A stretch of 64,000 nucleotides of DNA from the NCBI GenBank assembly GCA_036365145.1, contig JAEOAD010000055.1, positions 2,356,001 to 2,420,000 on the forward strand, given 5' to 3'. How positions within the stretch are numbered: position 1 is the stretch's first letter; each line of letters begins with the position of its first letter. The translations under genes were made by a program, and so were the position numbers. Below, in pieces: positions 53,531 to 64,000 of this stretch. Under the pieces are notes generated by a model, which saw only the letters and a list, made by a program, of their open reading frames with translations, was not told the DNA's origin and searched no databases. This DNA is from Orientallactaga sibirica. Its lineage: Eukaryota > Chordata > Mammalia > Rodentia > Dipodidae.

Positions 53531-54993
53531 GAACAGAGCACAGGAAATGCTGATAAGAGCATGCTCCTCCCCTGCCCTAATCCTTCCTCTGTTCCCACAG
53601 CCCTCACTTAGGCTCCTCGGCATGTCCTTTGAGGGTCTGCATGGTCTAGCCCTGTCTGGTTTCTTCTCCCACTCCTTCCTGCAGCTGGCCTCCTCCTTGT
53701 GCTCTCCACTTCCAAACTGAGGACTGGACCTTCCCAAACAGAGGCCCTGTGATTGTGAGGATAGCTGTGGGCAGGCAGCAGTGGGTTATGCTTGTGCCCC
53801 AACTCTGTCCAGAGCTTCTGAAGTTCTAAGCCTGGTCCCGGGGCCTCCAAAGTGAAGGCGGTTGCCTGTTCCCATCTTACAACTGATGTCTAGTGACTGA
53901 GCTAAAGGGTCTCAGAGATGACCTCTTAGAATTCTCCAATGTATAGATGGAGAAATCCAGGTCCACGGAAGACAGTGGTCACAGAGCAAGTCGGTTCACA
54001 GTCCAGGTGTAGCTCCTCCTTGTGCTGTCCAGGGGACCATGGGCAGCAGGGGGCATCCATCTATGCCATCGGTAATCAGGGTGGGGTAATGGCCAGGAGA
54101 GACTCAGGGAAATGGATCAAGTTCCTATCTCCTTTGGGCTCCGAGGTGGTTCTGACCCATTAGAACTCCATGTGTCTCTCTCCTTTAGCTCCCGGCCACA
54201 TGTCCCCCTTCCTGGATGGGGGAAGAGACGGAGGAAATCAGGTGAGCTAGGGCAGGAACTGTGAGCTTTTATGCTCTGAGCCGTGTTGTGATCTCCACAT
54301 CTGCCGTGTGGCTGTCTAGTGTGTCTCCTCCACCCTGCGACACAGGCTCACTGTCTCCTGGAGTAGCGCCTGCTTTGGAAGACAGCTGAGCCCATGCAAG
54401 ACACCTTGTTCCCTCTGAGCTGCAGAGAGCTCTCAGGAGAAGGAGGCAAGTTGTGCTTTGAGCCTCGCATCAATCTGTAGACATTGGGATGAAGACAGGC
54501 CTCTGGGCCTGCTTTTCTCCAGGACTGGTGGGCTATCAGGTGATGTGGCGTCTGGCTCCACTCAGTGCACAAGGTTCCTTGTCAGAGTGTCAGTGTACTG
54601 AATCCACTCCTGAGGGCATGCAGATGGGAAGGCTGAGGCCCAGCTAGGATAGAGTATTCCCAACTCCCCCAGCATTTGGAGTCGGGCCTGTGTCCACAAC
54701 CCAGGACCTGGGTCTTAGCTAGGAGCCCTTAGCACATGCAATACTCCCTGTGTGTAGCGTGGGACACTGTGTGGGGCCTGTGCTCTGAGGTTTTGCAGAC
54801 AGGGGAGCACCTGCTGATAAGGCCTTATTTTGGATGAAGAGAGGCCTCATGGGAACTTAACATTCACAGCAAGGACCTCAGGCAAGGGTAGACTTTATGT
54901 AGGCCCTCCATATGTAATATCTTGCACTCCTCCTGGGTGTAGGGAGGACACCATTTATCCCTCATTTTGTACTCTGGAAGCTGTGTGTGTGTG

Positions 54994-55030
<37 letters not shown>

Positions 55031-55851
55031 ACGCGCGCATGTCTCTGTCCTCAGTGGTAAACTTTGTAATCGTTTCCCCTAGGATAGTGGGATTTTGTGC
55101 ATTGCTGCCATGAGGGGATTTGCACAAAGGCACTGTATCATAGCAGGCCAGTGAGGTGTGAGCTAGGTGACCTCTGTCACTCGGTAGTTTGGAGCCAGGC
55201 TGGAGCTCTAAGTGTCACATCTAGGAGCTTGGACTTTATCCCACAAGAGATAGAAATCCAATGAAGATTTTCAGGGAGGGAATGGCATGGTCACATGGTA
55301 TTCTAGAAAGATCTCTGATGTCTATAACAAGGAAGACGGGGTCATAAAAAGGGCTAAGGACATGGCGTCAGAGAAGGCTAGAGAGGCTCCTGGGGGTGGA
55401 TTTGAGAGATCTTCTGACAGTTGTCCAACCCAAGGTGAATGGCAATTTGTGGGGAGAGGAGAGGAGAGAGTTAAGGGGATGGTCTAGGTGCAGCCTGGGA
55501 AACCTTCGGGACAACTGTTTGAACCATCAATTCAATCGGAATCACTGCTATGAATGAAAGGCTAGCTTGTGCCTCAGCGACGAGGAGCAGCCCCATGTGA
55601 CAGTCCAGGGAGTTTTTCCAGGTGTGAAGGTGCTAGCTTCCTAGAGGGACGTTCCTAGGAGGAAGATGGCCAACATGCAACACGGAGGCTAGTTAGTCTA
55701 GCGGCTGAGTCAGCCTATGGAAAAAGCAGAGCTGAACGTTCCCACGCAGAGTGTCTGCTAAACCCTGTGTTTATTCCACGAATAAGTACAGAGCCAGGCT
55801 CAGGAGTCCAAAGGCAGTCCCTGCTTTATTCTTTTCTTGTGTTTTCTCCTG
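53531..55851. other. unique intergenic sequence with MIR relic and (GT)n
   Basis: 53890-54020 (GATGGAGAAATCCAGGTCCA, GGTCACAGAGCAAGTC) looks like an inverted MIR. No exon-like conserved ORF. The part around 55130-55300 (GGCCAGTGAGGTGTGAGCTA, ATCCAATGAAGATTTTCAGG) resembles an old repeat that I cannot assign. Confidence 0.4.
54981..55032. repeat. (GT)n microsatellite
   Basis: About 24 GT units with one GC interruption, ending in CACGCGCGC. Confidence 0.95.
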
Positions 55852-56015
55852 TAGTTTTTTTTTGTTTGTTTGTTTTTCGAGGTAGGGTCTCACTCTAGCT
55901 CAGGCTGACCTGGAATTCACTATGTAGTCTCAGGGTGGCCTCGAACTCACAGCAATCCACCTACCTCTGCTTCCCGAGTGCTGGGATTAAAGGTGTGCAC
56001 CACCATGCCCGGCTT
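55852..56015 (-). mobile_element. B1 SINE
   Basis: (TTTG)n then TTTTCGAGGTAGGGTCTCAC to GCACCACCATGCCCGGC. TTTCTCCTGTAGTTTTT against TTTCTCCTATAGTTTTT gives the target-site duplication. Confidence 0.93.
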
Positions 56016-56856
56016 TCTCCTATAGTTTTTATAGTTTCATTTTCATATTGAGTCGTTTCTCACTCACCACTTTGGCTAGGCAGAGGAGTGTTTGCCTTGG
56101 GCCTTGAAAGGTGAGTGGAAGTATGTGAAGTAGCCATTGTGAGGGCAGAACCTGTGGGGTGGACAATGACCCAGCCCATGTCTTAGAAACATAAGCCAAA
56201 AAGAAATGAATAAACAGTTATGTCCATGGGGAAGCCAGGTGAGAAGTCAGTTCTTGTCACCAAGGGCAAAGTGGGCATGGGTCAGAGCAGGGGCCAGGGC
56301 AGGACATTCAGTGTGTACTTTCTAAGTGCTGGTTCTGCTGTCATGAGGCAGGGCCCCCTGAGCCTCATTGCTACCGTCAGCCAGATCATACATACATGTG
56401 GCCCCTCTTCCAAGGCCTCGATTTCCTCGGGGAGTCTACAAAGTTAGTCTCTTGTCTGGAGCAAATAGCCGGGGATTTGGGGACCCAGATTCCTAGGGAT
56501 TCATTAGGCTCTTCAATAATATCTGTTTTGCTTTCGGAAGCCAATTAAGACAACTGGGCACTTGGGAAATGGGCAGAGGGGAGATCAACATTTGTGTGGG
56601 TGCTTCTGGCAGACCATTCTGTCCATGGTGCCCTGAGGACTTCAGTGAACCCCCGAAGGAATGGAAGCTTTTATTCATGGATTATCACTGGAGAACTATA
56701 ATCATATGTCAATTTTGGGCAAGAACTATAGCAGGAAAATCCCTTGATACACAGCTTGGAAGTGATGAATGTATTCCACCCTTCGAGTCAGCCCTGATGA
56801 TCTGGGCTTCAGCTGAAAAGGAGTATGACAAACTTCATGAAGAAAAACAGAATTTC
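56016..56856. other. unique intergenic sequence
   Basis: A 110-codon ORF at 56569-56901 reads into a B1 at its end and has no recognised domain. No gene called. Confidence 0.4.
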
Positions 56857-56998
56857 AGCCCAGCATGGTGGCACAGCACTTGGATGGGAAGGCAGAGATA
56901 GGAGGATCTTCGAGGCCACTCTGAGTCTACATAGTGAATTCCAGGACTGCCTGAGCTAGTGTGAGACCCTACCACAAAAGAAATACAAAATTTAATTA
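56857..56998 (+). mobile_element. B1 SINE, internally deleted
   Basis: CAGCATGGTGGCACAGCACT lacks the CCTTTAATCCC segment. It ends GAGACCCTACCACAAAAG. Confidence 0.8.
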
Positions 56999-57016
56999 AA
57001 ATTCAGCCTACAGCTG

Positions 57017-57375
57017 TGTTGTAGTCAGTTTCATGTTGCTGGGATGACGATCCAACCCAGACACATCTATAGGAGGAAGGGGTTTATTTCAGCTTTCAGA
57101 CCCAGGGGGTAAGTTTCAGCTGTAGCGGAAGCAGCTGGCTCCCATTCATAAATGCACACAGGGAGAAAACCCCACTGGCCAGCAAACAGCAGAAGCAGCA
57201 AGCATCCCATGAGCAGCAAGCAGGACCCCCGCAGAGCTCGCACCTCTCTGCACACCTTTGGGCTGGAATTCAGGTACACCTTCTTTCCAGCCAAGTGGCT
57301 GGAGATCCAAGTTATAAGCTTTAATAAAGTACCCAAGTCTATGGGGGGGGGGTGTCACACATTCAAACTACCACA
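57017..57375 (-). mobile_element. solo MaLR/ORR1-like LTR
   Basis: TGTTGTAGTCAGTTTCATGT to TTCAAACTACCACA. AGCTG at 57012-57016 and 57376-57380 is the five-base target-site duplication. Confidence 0.85.
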
Positions 57376-58087
57376 AGCTGTCTGTATAGAAAAGTTTTAA
57401 AGAAGCAGAAGTGTTTGAAAGGCTATTCGGTGACCCAAATTCTCACGCAACTTTAGAAAGGCAATTGCTGATGACAATCTCACAAAAAGATACCATCCAA
57501 TCCTTTTTCAACACTTCAGCTATAATTTTACGTGGCAGACAAAATTAAGAGTTATGTGAATTATGTGCTTGATTGGAAAAAAAATCAAATTTTTGATGAA
57601 GGCAGCAGCAAAAGTAGTGGAAAGTGGGAAAGCAAAAATAGTAACTTCTAAAGATAAGCCTAATGGTAGCAATATTGAAACCAGAATTGAAGTTGATTTT
57701 GATAAAGGAAAAAGGTCTCACAAGAATCTCTAACCTGAGTTGTACCATAGAAGCAGGAAACAAGACCTTAATAAGAAAGAGGAGATTACATGGTTTATTG
57801 TCTATAATTATGGAAGTTATCAATAAAAAAGAAAGAGGAAATTAGAAATGCTTAAAAGTGAAGAGTATGCTTACATGATACTATAGTCTAATATATAGTC
57901 TAATATCATTACATAAATATGGCATTTTGTTGAAATACTTTATTGCTAAAATGTTAATAATAATCTGGCTGTTAGAAAAAAGCAATGATAATGTTACTTG
58001 AAACCTTCAATATGTTAAAAATGCACACATAATATATGCAAATTAACTAATGAATGAGGTATCTATGGGCTGGATTTTTGTTATTGT
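57376..58087. other. AT-rich intergenic sequence
   Basis: Lysine-rich chance ORFs only. Not recognised as a known repeat. Confidence 0.4.
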
Positions 58088-58250
58088 GTTTTTTTTTTTT
58101 TTTTTTTGGTTTTGCAAGGTAGGGTCTCACTCTGGTCCAGGCTGACCTGGAATTAACTATGTAGTCTCAGGTGGCCTTGAACTCTTGGCAATCCTCCTAC
58201 CTCTGCCTCCCGAGTGCTGGGATTAAAGGCGTGTGCCACCACACCTGGCT
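58088..58250 (-). mobile_element. B1 SINE
   Basis: T20 tract, GCAAGGTAGGGTCTCACTCT to GTGCCACCACACCTGGC. TTATTGTGTTTT on both sides. Confidence 0.92.
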
Positions 58251-58699
58251 GTTATTGTGTTTTGAAGCAAGGCCTCACTCTAACCCAGACTGATCTGGAA
58301 CTGGCTCTAGTCCAGACAACACATCATGTACATATGTGTGACGATGCCCTGATGAAACCCGTTACTCTGTGAGCTAACCTAAAAAAAATTCATAAGAAAA
58401 AATTCATAAGAAAAGAGATGTTAACTCCTAAAGGAAGCCTAAGGGTTAAGAAAGGAAAAGATTATGAAAAACGTTAATAGATTAGAGTCATTATTTCTTA
58501 ATTCTCATTTGAAATTTAGAGGTTATTAATTTTGTACACTTGCTCTCACTTCCCTTTGATCATCAAAAATGTTAGTTGTATCATTAATCTTTGTCAAAGT
58601 TTAGAACATTAATTTATATTCTGTAGCTATAATTCACAAAGTTCTTTAGTCTTGGTTCTATGTTTGAATAGTGCTCACCATTGTCACTTATTTTGGTTT
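58251..58699. other. B1 remnant and AT-rich sequence
   Basis: 58255-58320 (GAAGCAAGGCCTCACTCTAA) is an older inverted B1 stub. The rest is AT-rich and unrecognised. Confidence 0.45.
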
Positions 58700-58702
58700 C
58701 TG

Positions 58703-58898
58703 TTTTTATTTAAATATTTTTTATTTATTTCAAGTAAAGACAGACAGAAATAGGGGTGGGATGGGTGTGTCAGGGCCTCTAGCCACAGCTAATGAACTCC
58801 AGATGATGCGTTACTTTGTGTATTTGGCTTTACGTGAGTGCTGGGGAATCAAATCCCCAGACTAGCACCTTAACCACTGAACAATCTCTCCAGCCCCT
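58703..58898 (-). mobile_element. tRNA-derived SINE
   Basis: TTATTTCAAGTAAAGACAGA to TGAACAATCTCTCCAGCCC. The segment before the last 40 bases is shortened. Confidence 0.85.
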
Positions 58899-58904
58899 TA
58901 TTGT

Positions 58905-59077
58905 GTATTTTTTTTTTATTTGTTTGTTTGTTTGTTTTTTCAAGGTAGGGTCTGGCTCTAGTACAAGCTGACCTGGAATTCACTATGTATTCTCAGGTTG
59001 GCCTTGAACTCACAGTGATCCTACTACCTCCACCTCCCAAGTGCTGGGATTAAAGGCTTGTGCTGCCAAGCCTTATT
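58905..59077 (-). mobile_element. B1 SINE
   Basis: (TTTG)n, TTTTCAAGGTAGGGTCTGGC to CTTGTGCTGCCAAGCC. Flanked by CTTATTGTGTATTTTT / CTTATTATGTATATT. Confidence 0.9.
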
Positions 59078-59084
59078 ATGTATA

Positions 59085-59304
59085 TTCTTTTTTTTTTTTT
59101 TCTTGAGAGAAAGAAAGAACTGGCATGCCAGGGCCTCCATCCACTGAAATTGAACTCCTGATGTGTGTGCCACCTAGTGAATATGTGTGACCTTGCCCTT
59201 GAGTCACCTTGTGCATCTGGCTTACATGGCATCTGGAGAGTTGAATATGGGTCCTTATGGTTCTTAGGCAAGTGCCTTAACTGCTAAGCCATCTCTCCAG
59301 CCCT
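59085..59304 (-). mobile_element. tRNA-derived SINE, long-variant-like
   Basis: Contains ATATGTGTGACCTTGCCCTT GAGTCACCTTGTGC, a diverged form of the long-variant insert. Ends CTAAGCCATCTCTCCAGCCC. Confidence 0.85.
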
Positions 59305-59760
59305 ATTAAGGCCAGTAATTCTTTTTTTAGTTCATCTATTGGTTGTCTGGCTTGCCTTATGTAATACATTTCCAATGAAGAGCTTGTAGACGCCGCCCTC
59401 ACTGAGGTCCTTCATGTCTTACTGGCTGATAGCCTTTAGGCTTGAATGACTTCAGAATTGTTGTACATCATGTTGTGATACTGATGCTACAGGAAGTGTT
59501 TTTCTTCTGAAGTGCTTGAAATATTTTTTCTTTCTCTTTGAAGTTTGATGACTTAATCAAGGTATGCACAGGCATCCATCTTCCTTTATCAGTTTTTCTT
59601 GAGATATGCTGTATCCTTTTCCATAGTACAATTAGTTCTTTAGTTCTTTATTTCATAGAACTTTCCTATTATTTATCTTTGGATAACCTTCCCATTATAC
59701 TCACTGACATCCTTACTTCAAAGTCATCAAGTATCCTTCTGAATGAAAGACTTTCTTTTT
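59305..59760. other. intergenic sequence
   Basis: T-rich on +. Possibly an old antisense L1 piece, but I cannot support that firmly. Confidence 0.35.
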
Positions 59761-59761
59761 T

Positions 59762-59836
59762 GCAGTGTGGGGTTTGAACCTAGGTCCTTATGCATGCTAG
59801 ACAAGCACTCTACCACTGAGCTATTTTCACAGCCCA
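59762..59836 (-). mobile_element. ID-like SINE fragment
   Basis: TTTGAACCTAGGTCCTTATG ... CACTCTACCACTGAGCTATT is an inverted ID/tRNA-like head. Confidence 0.7.
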
Positions 59837-60098
59837 AAATAGTCTTATGATGAACATTTGTCTTCCATACTTTTTCTCTTCCCTCCATTTAGGTATTGGG
59901 AAATAGCACAGTTTCTCTCTCTTTCTCTCTCACCTCTTCTCTGCCTTCCTTCAGTCCCTCCATCTATCATCCACTAATGACCTGCTGTTTATTATGCCAC
60001 TTATCAAGTCTTAAGATTTAGCCCTTGCCCAGGGATGGTTGTGACTGTCTATAATTCCAGTACTCAGGAGGCTGACCAGAATAATCCTTCAAGCTGTA
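59837..60098. other. intergenic sequence with B1 stub
   Basis: 60025-60080 (TATAATTCCAGTACTCAGGA) is a partial forward B1, cut by the LTR element that follows. Confidence 0.45.
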
Positions 60099-61993
60099 CC
60101 CACTCCTGGTACCAACATTACTGTTGCAGTCAGGTTTGTATTTCTGGCAGAAATCACCCAACCAAGAGCAGCTTGTGGGGAAAAAGGTTTATTTTGCCTT
60201 ACAGACTCAAGAGGAAGCTCCACGATGGCAGGGAAAATGATGACATGAGCAGAGGGTGGACATCACTCCCTCACCAACATAAGGTGGACAACAGCAATAG
60301 GAGAGTGTTCCAAACACTGGCAAGGAGACACTGGCTATAATACCCATCAGCCTGCCCCCAACAATACACTGCCTCCAAGAGGCATTATTCCCTGCCTCCA
60401 AGAGGCATTAAGTTTATTCAAACACCACAAACCTCTATCAGCTAGAACATTCATTCACCCCTGGTTTTTCGAGGTAGGGTCCCCATAAACTGATACCCAT
60501 ACATGATGTAAAATGCAATGCATTCAGCCCAACTTTTAAAATCCCCATATTTTATCAATTTCAATGACGTTCATACATCCCCATAGTCCAAGATCTTTTA
60601 ACTGAGCCATAATACCAAAAAATAGCCTCAAAAAAAACCCATAATGGCCCAGAATAAACATTCACACTGCAAAACATGCATTGTGCATAGCAAAAAATAT
60701 TCAACCAATACAAGATTTAAAACAACCAGGGCAAACATCAAACTCTGAACCTCCAAGACCAACAACTCTAGCCAGTGACAAGTTTCCTAGACCGATAATC
60801 CGAGCCAGCAACAAGTCTCTGGAGTTCTAATTCTATCCCTCCAACTAGGCCACTCACAGTCCTGGAAAACTTTATCCAGGGCCGGCAGCTCTTCTTAGCA
60901 GCCACCCCATGGTCCCGGCATCTCCACTAGGTCTCTCCACTGCAAACCACAGTTCATCCTCATGGCTCCATTAGGTCTCCATGCAGGCATCCAGCAATCC
61001 TGCTTCGCACTGCCCATGGCCATTTCCAAAACACAAGACTGTGTTGCAAATTCAATGACCCTCTCCTGCATTTCTTATACTCCACATTACCAGGTAGAGT
61101 GTCAATGTGATAATTCAGGGGGGAATAAATCAGATTTTGAAGAACAGGACACTCCTTGAGCACTCAGGCCCCTTCAAAAAGAGTCTACATTCTTCCTGTT
61201 GCCCCAGTGCAGGTCAGCTGGCCCAATCTCAAAGGTTGTAATCTCTCATATAATTGCAGCTGAACAGGCAGCAGTTTTAGCCCAAAGATTTCTTTCTGTG
61301 CCATATCCCTCTTCTCACACCAGTCTGTTTCTATGCACTGCAACCCTGCACAAGCTCTCAGGACATGGGCATAACAGCAAGACTCTCACACAAACTGTTT
61401 CTAGCACCGTCCAGACACAGCTCCTTTTCACCCTCATAAGCCAAACCTTACAATCCATAGTTCTTACTGCATTCAGGTCATTCAACTCTGACTAGAACAG
61501 TCCATAAAGCTGTGCTTACAGCACTGCAAGGCATCTCTTAGGCTGAGGTTTCAAATCCTTCCACATTCCTCTTGAAAATCAGCTCCACAAGGCCAAAGCC
61601 ACACAGTCAGGTGTCTAGCAGAAACCCCACTCCTGGTACCAACATTACTGTTGCAGTCAGGTTTGCATTGCTAGCAGAAATCACCCAACCAAGAGCATCT
61701 TGTGGGAAAAAAAGGTTTATTTTGGCTTACAGACTGGAGGGAAGCTCCACGATGGCAGGGAAAATGACAACATGAACAGAAGGTGGACATCACCACCTCA
61801 CCAACATAAGGTGGACAATAGCAACAGGAGAGTGTGCCAAACACTGGCAAGGGAAACTGGCTATAACATCCATAAGCCAGCCCCCAACAATACATTGCCT
61901 CCAAGAGGCATTAATTCCCAAATCTCTATCAGCTGGGAGCCTAGCATTCAGAACACCTAAGTTTATGGGAGACACCTGAATCAAACCACCACA
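60099..61993 (-). mobile_element. MaLR/ORR1-like LTR element with two LTRs
   Basis: LTRs at 60122-60429 (partly rearranged at its right end) and 61649-61993 start TGTTGCAGTCAGG and end CCACCACA. On the minus strand each carries an AATAAA-type signal (+ strand GGTTTATTTT). The 1.2 kb internal region has no long ORF and shares blocks with the internal region of 42307-44180. The 23 bases before the right LTR (61626-61648, CCCACTCCTGGTACC...) also precede the left LTR (60099-60121). No target-site duplication is seen. Confidence 0.83.
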
Positions 61994-62031
61994 AAATGGT
62001 ATCTAGTCTTTTAAAGTTTCTTTGTGGTCAC

Positions 62032-62035
<4 letters not shown>

Positions 62036-62073
<38 letters not shown>
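62036..62073. repeat. (TTA)n microsatellite
   Basis: About 13 ATT units directly before a B1. Confidence 0.95.
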
Positions 62074-62074
<1 letters not shown>

Positions 62075-62075
<1 letters not shown>

Positions 62076-62217
62076 GTTTTTTCAAGATAGGGTCTTACTC
62101 TAGCTCAGGCTGACCTGGAATTCACTATGTAGTCTCAGGGTGGCCTTGGACTCACAGTGATCCTCCTACCTCTGCCTCCCAAGTGCTGGTATTAAAGGTG
62201 TGTGCCACCATGCCCGG
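62075..62217 (-). mobile_element. B1 SINE
   Basis: TTTTTTCAAGATAGGGTCTT to GTGCCACCATGCCCGG; GGTCA(C/T)TATTATT on both sides. Confidence 0.9.
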
Positions 62218-62229
62218 TGGTCATTATTT

Positions 62230-62510
62230 TTTAAATGTATGTGTGTAGGTGCATATGCATATGTGTGCATGTAGAGGTCAGAAGTTAACACTCGGTATAT
62301 TCCTCAAGTACCCTCCACCTCACTTATTGAGATAAGGTCTCACATTTGAACTCAGAGCTTGCTGATCCAGCTAGCCTAGCTAGCCTAGCTTGCTCCAGGG
62401 ATCTTCTGTCTTCACCTCCTGAGCCCTGGGAGGGATCCAAACTCTGGTGATCATTCTTGTTGTGACAAATTCTTCATCTTCATCCACTGAGCCATCTCCC
62501 AGCCCAGTTT
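62230..62510 (-). mobile_element. old composite B4-like SINE
   Basis: GTGTGTAGGTGCATATGCAT, GTAGAGGTCAGAAGTTAACA, TGAGATAAGGTCTCACATTT, CACTGAGCCATCTCCCAGCC: same layout as 48265-48970. Confidence 0.7.
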
Positions 62511-63297
62511 TAAATATTGTTTTAAATAGATATTTTCACGATCATGTCAATGCATGTATAAATATAAATATATATATAAATATATATAAATATAAATATA
62601 AATACTTATATTCTATGTATAAGAAATATTTGAGTCAGCTGTAGAAACCGAAGACAATGTGAAATAGGGGAAACATCACAACAAATACTTTAGAGGGAGA
62701 GAGAAGAGCAATGAATATTTTTAGGCACTTGAAAAAGAGGTGCAAAAGATGAGAAACAGGCTCCGAGTTCCTGTCAGCCAAGGCAACAAAGAATCTGCTG
62801 GGGTATGAAGCATGTCATTATCTAGCAAAAGAAAGGACAATAGTTTACTTTTAGATGAAAACTTTTTCTTCTACTGCATTTAAGGAGAAAGTTACAGGAT
62901 AATGCTGAGTTATGTAATAGATACGACATGCAACTTGCATTTCTGAACAGTAGTATTAAAAGCCAGTGCTGGTGAGTGCCCTCCCAATATTTTTATTGTT
63001 ATATTTTAATTATACATAACAATGGGTTTCTTTTTTCTTCCCTTTTTAATTTTAGGGTCAGCATATCCAGGGTGCAATGGATGAGGCTCATTCTGGGCAA
63101 ACCATCTTCTTGATCATGGTATCTCCCTGGCAGAGCCTCAGGCAGCCCATGATACCATGCCATATCTAGGTGAGGTTGCCCTTGAACTTCTGACCCTCCT
63201 GTCTCTACTGCCCAACTGCAGGGATCAGAGATTTTATGAAACCTGTTAGGACAAACAACTTCACATTTTTGCATTGTTGCTCTGATAAAAATTCTAC
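62511..63297. other. AT-rich intergenic sequence
   Basis: An (AAATATAT)n-like tract lies at 62556-62610. 63040-63235 ends in what may be an old inverted B1 stub (CAGGGATCAGAG). Otherwise unrecognised. Confidence 0.4.
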
Positions 63298-63488
63298 TTT
63301 CAGGGTTGGAAGATGGATCAGAGGTTAAAGGCAATTGTTTGCAAAGCCTGCAGGTCTAGGTTTGAGTCCCCAGTACACATGAAAACCAGATGCATCTAGA
63401 ATTCATTTCCAGCAGCCAAGAGGTCCTGGTGTACGTATTCTTTCTCTTTTTCTCTCTACCTCTCTCTGATGGCAAATAAATAAATAAA
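63298..63488 (+). mobile_element. tRNA-derived SINE, diverged
   Basis: GGGTTGGAAGATGGATCAGA, AGGTTTGAGTCCCCAGTACA, (AAAT)n tail. ATTCTACTTTCAG on both sides of this SINE and the adjacent B1 suggests the target-site duplication of the SINE. Confidence 0.88.
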
Positions 63489-63489
63489 A

Positions 63490-63653
63490 ACTTTTTTTTT
63501 TTTTTTTTGGGGTTTTCTGAGGTAGGGTTTCACTCTAGCTCAGGCTAGCCTGGAATTCACTCTGTAGTCTCAGGGTGGCCTCGAACTCTTGGCAATATTC
63601 CTACCTCTGCCTCCCAAGTGCTGGGATTAAAGGTGTGCACCACCACGCCCGGC
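63490..63653 (-). mobile_element. B1 SINE inserted in the preceding SINE's A tail
   Basis: T18, TTTTCTGAGGTAGGGTTTCA to GCACCACCACGCCCGGC. TATAAAAAC follows, continuing the AATAAAAAC tail of the SINE. Confidence 0.92.
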
Positions 63654-64000
63654 TATAAAAACATGTTTTTTTTAAAAAAAATTCTACTTTCAGAAACAAT
63701 TGCAAGTCTTTAAAGACTTACCAAATACACAAAGAGTTGGCCTAACCCCACACAGTGACTCAGTGTGGTGGAAGGGCGGCAAGGAAGTGATGTCAGTGTG
63801 ACGTTACTGGAGGACATGCAAATGCCGGCTTAGGTTAAGTCTTAGCAGACCAGGCAGCCTTTGTGGAGGTTTCCTTACCCTTCACTTCTTCCTGTTTAAG
63901 ATATTTACTGGGTCTGGAAGGTCAAATGTACCAACTGCTACAATAGTGGCATGTCTGCTATGAAGGAAACCAACTGCTCTCTAGCCGCTGCAAGGGAACT
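63654..64000. other. intergenic sequence to the window end
   Basis: Unique up to about 63978. The last 22 bases (TCTAGCCGCTGCAAGGGAAC) look like the start of an inverted tRNA-SINE body cut by the window edge. Confidence 0.45.

Noticed and set aside
56569..56901. A 110-codon ORF that looks protein-like in its middle
   Set aside because: It ends inside a B1, has no recognised domain, and has no upstream promoter features; chance or an unidentified old pseudogene fragment.
61199..61495. A 98-codon ORF inside the LTR element as a retroviral gene
   Set aside because: No gag, pol or env features; the internal region of this element type is non-coding.

Overview
This is a stretch of mammalian, rodent-type nuclear DNA. 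It is gene-poor and dense in interspersed repeats: 7SL-derived B1 SINEs, an abundant tRNA-derived SINE, B4/ID-like SINEs, MaLR/ORR1-like LTRs, L1, and old L2/MIR. The SINE consensus sequences look to me like those of a jerboa (Dipodidae, e.g. Jaculus). That species call is from memory of the repeats, not from a search.

Two protein-coding genes are recognisable, both on the + strand and in the order known from human 11q13.4. Positions 183-369 are the terminal coding exon of SPCS2 (signal peptidase complex subunit 2). Positions 8078-21688 are NEU3 (plasma-membrane ganglioside sialidase): a CpG-rich promoter at about 7.66-8.08 kb and three coding exons (8078-8141, 13960-14171, 20675-21688). Together they encode 429 residues with the sialidase catalytic residues and Asp boxes present. 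The next genes expected from human synteny (OR2AT4, SLCO2B1) were not seen in the remaining 36 kb.

The most notable structure is a direct tandem duplication of about 4.4 kb (19700-24095 and 24096-28496). It contains the end of NEU3 intron 2, the whole terminal exon and about 2.4 kb of downstream sequence. The first copy is intact. The second carries six single-base deletions and early stops, so it is a decayed extra terminal exon or an error-rich assembly copy. A second, unrelated tandem duplication of about 2 kb lies at 48747-50731 / 50732-52690. Both pairs are nearly identical, so real segmental duplications and unpurged haplotypes must be told apart.

Region by region: 0-1.2 kb, SPCS2 end and 3' UTR; 1.4-5.3 kb, one old + strand L1 broken up by nine SINEs; 5.3-7.6 kb, intergenic with SINE clusters; 7.6-21.7 kb, NEU3; 21.7-28.5 kb, NEU3 3' region and its duplicate; 28.5-64 kb, intergenic, holding a 2.3 kb antisense L1 (45.5-47.9), two LTR-internal-LTR MaLR-like elements (42.3-44.2, 60.1-62.0), several solo LTRs, the second duplication, and unrecognised unique sequence. 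I found no CRISPR array, genuine tRNA or rRNA gene, operon or prokaryote-like system. I do not see an undescribed biological system; the value lies in the NEU3 duplication and the repeat biology.
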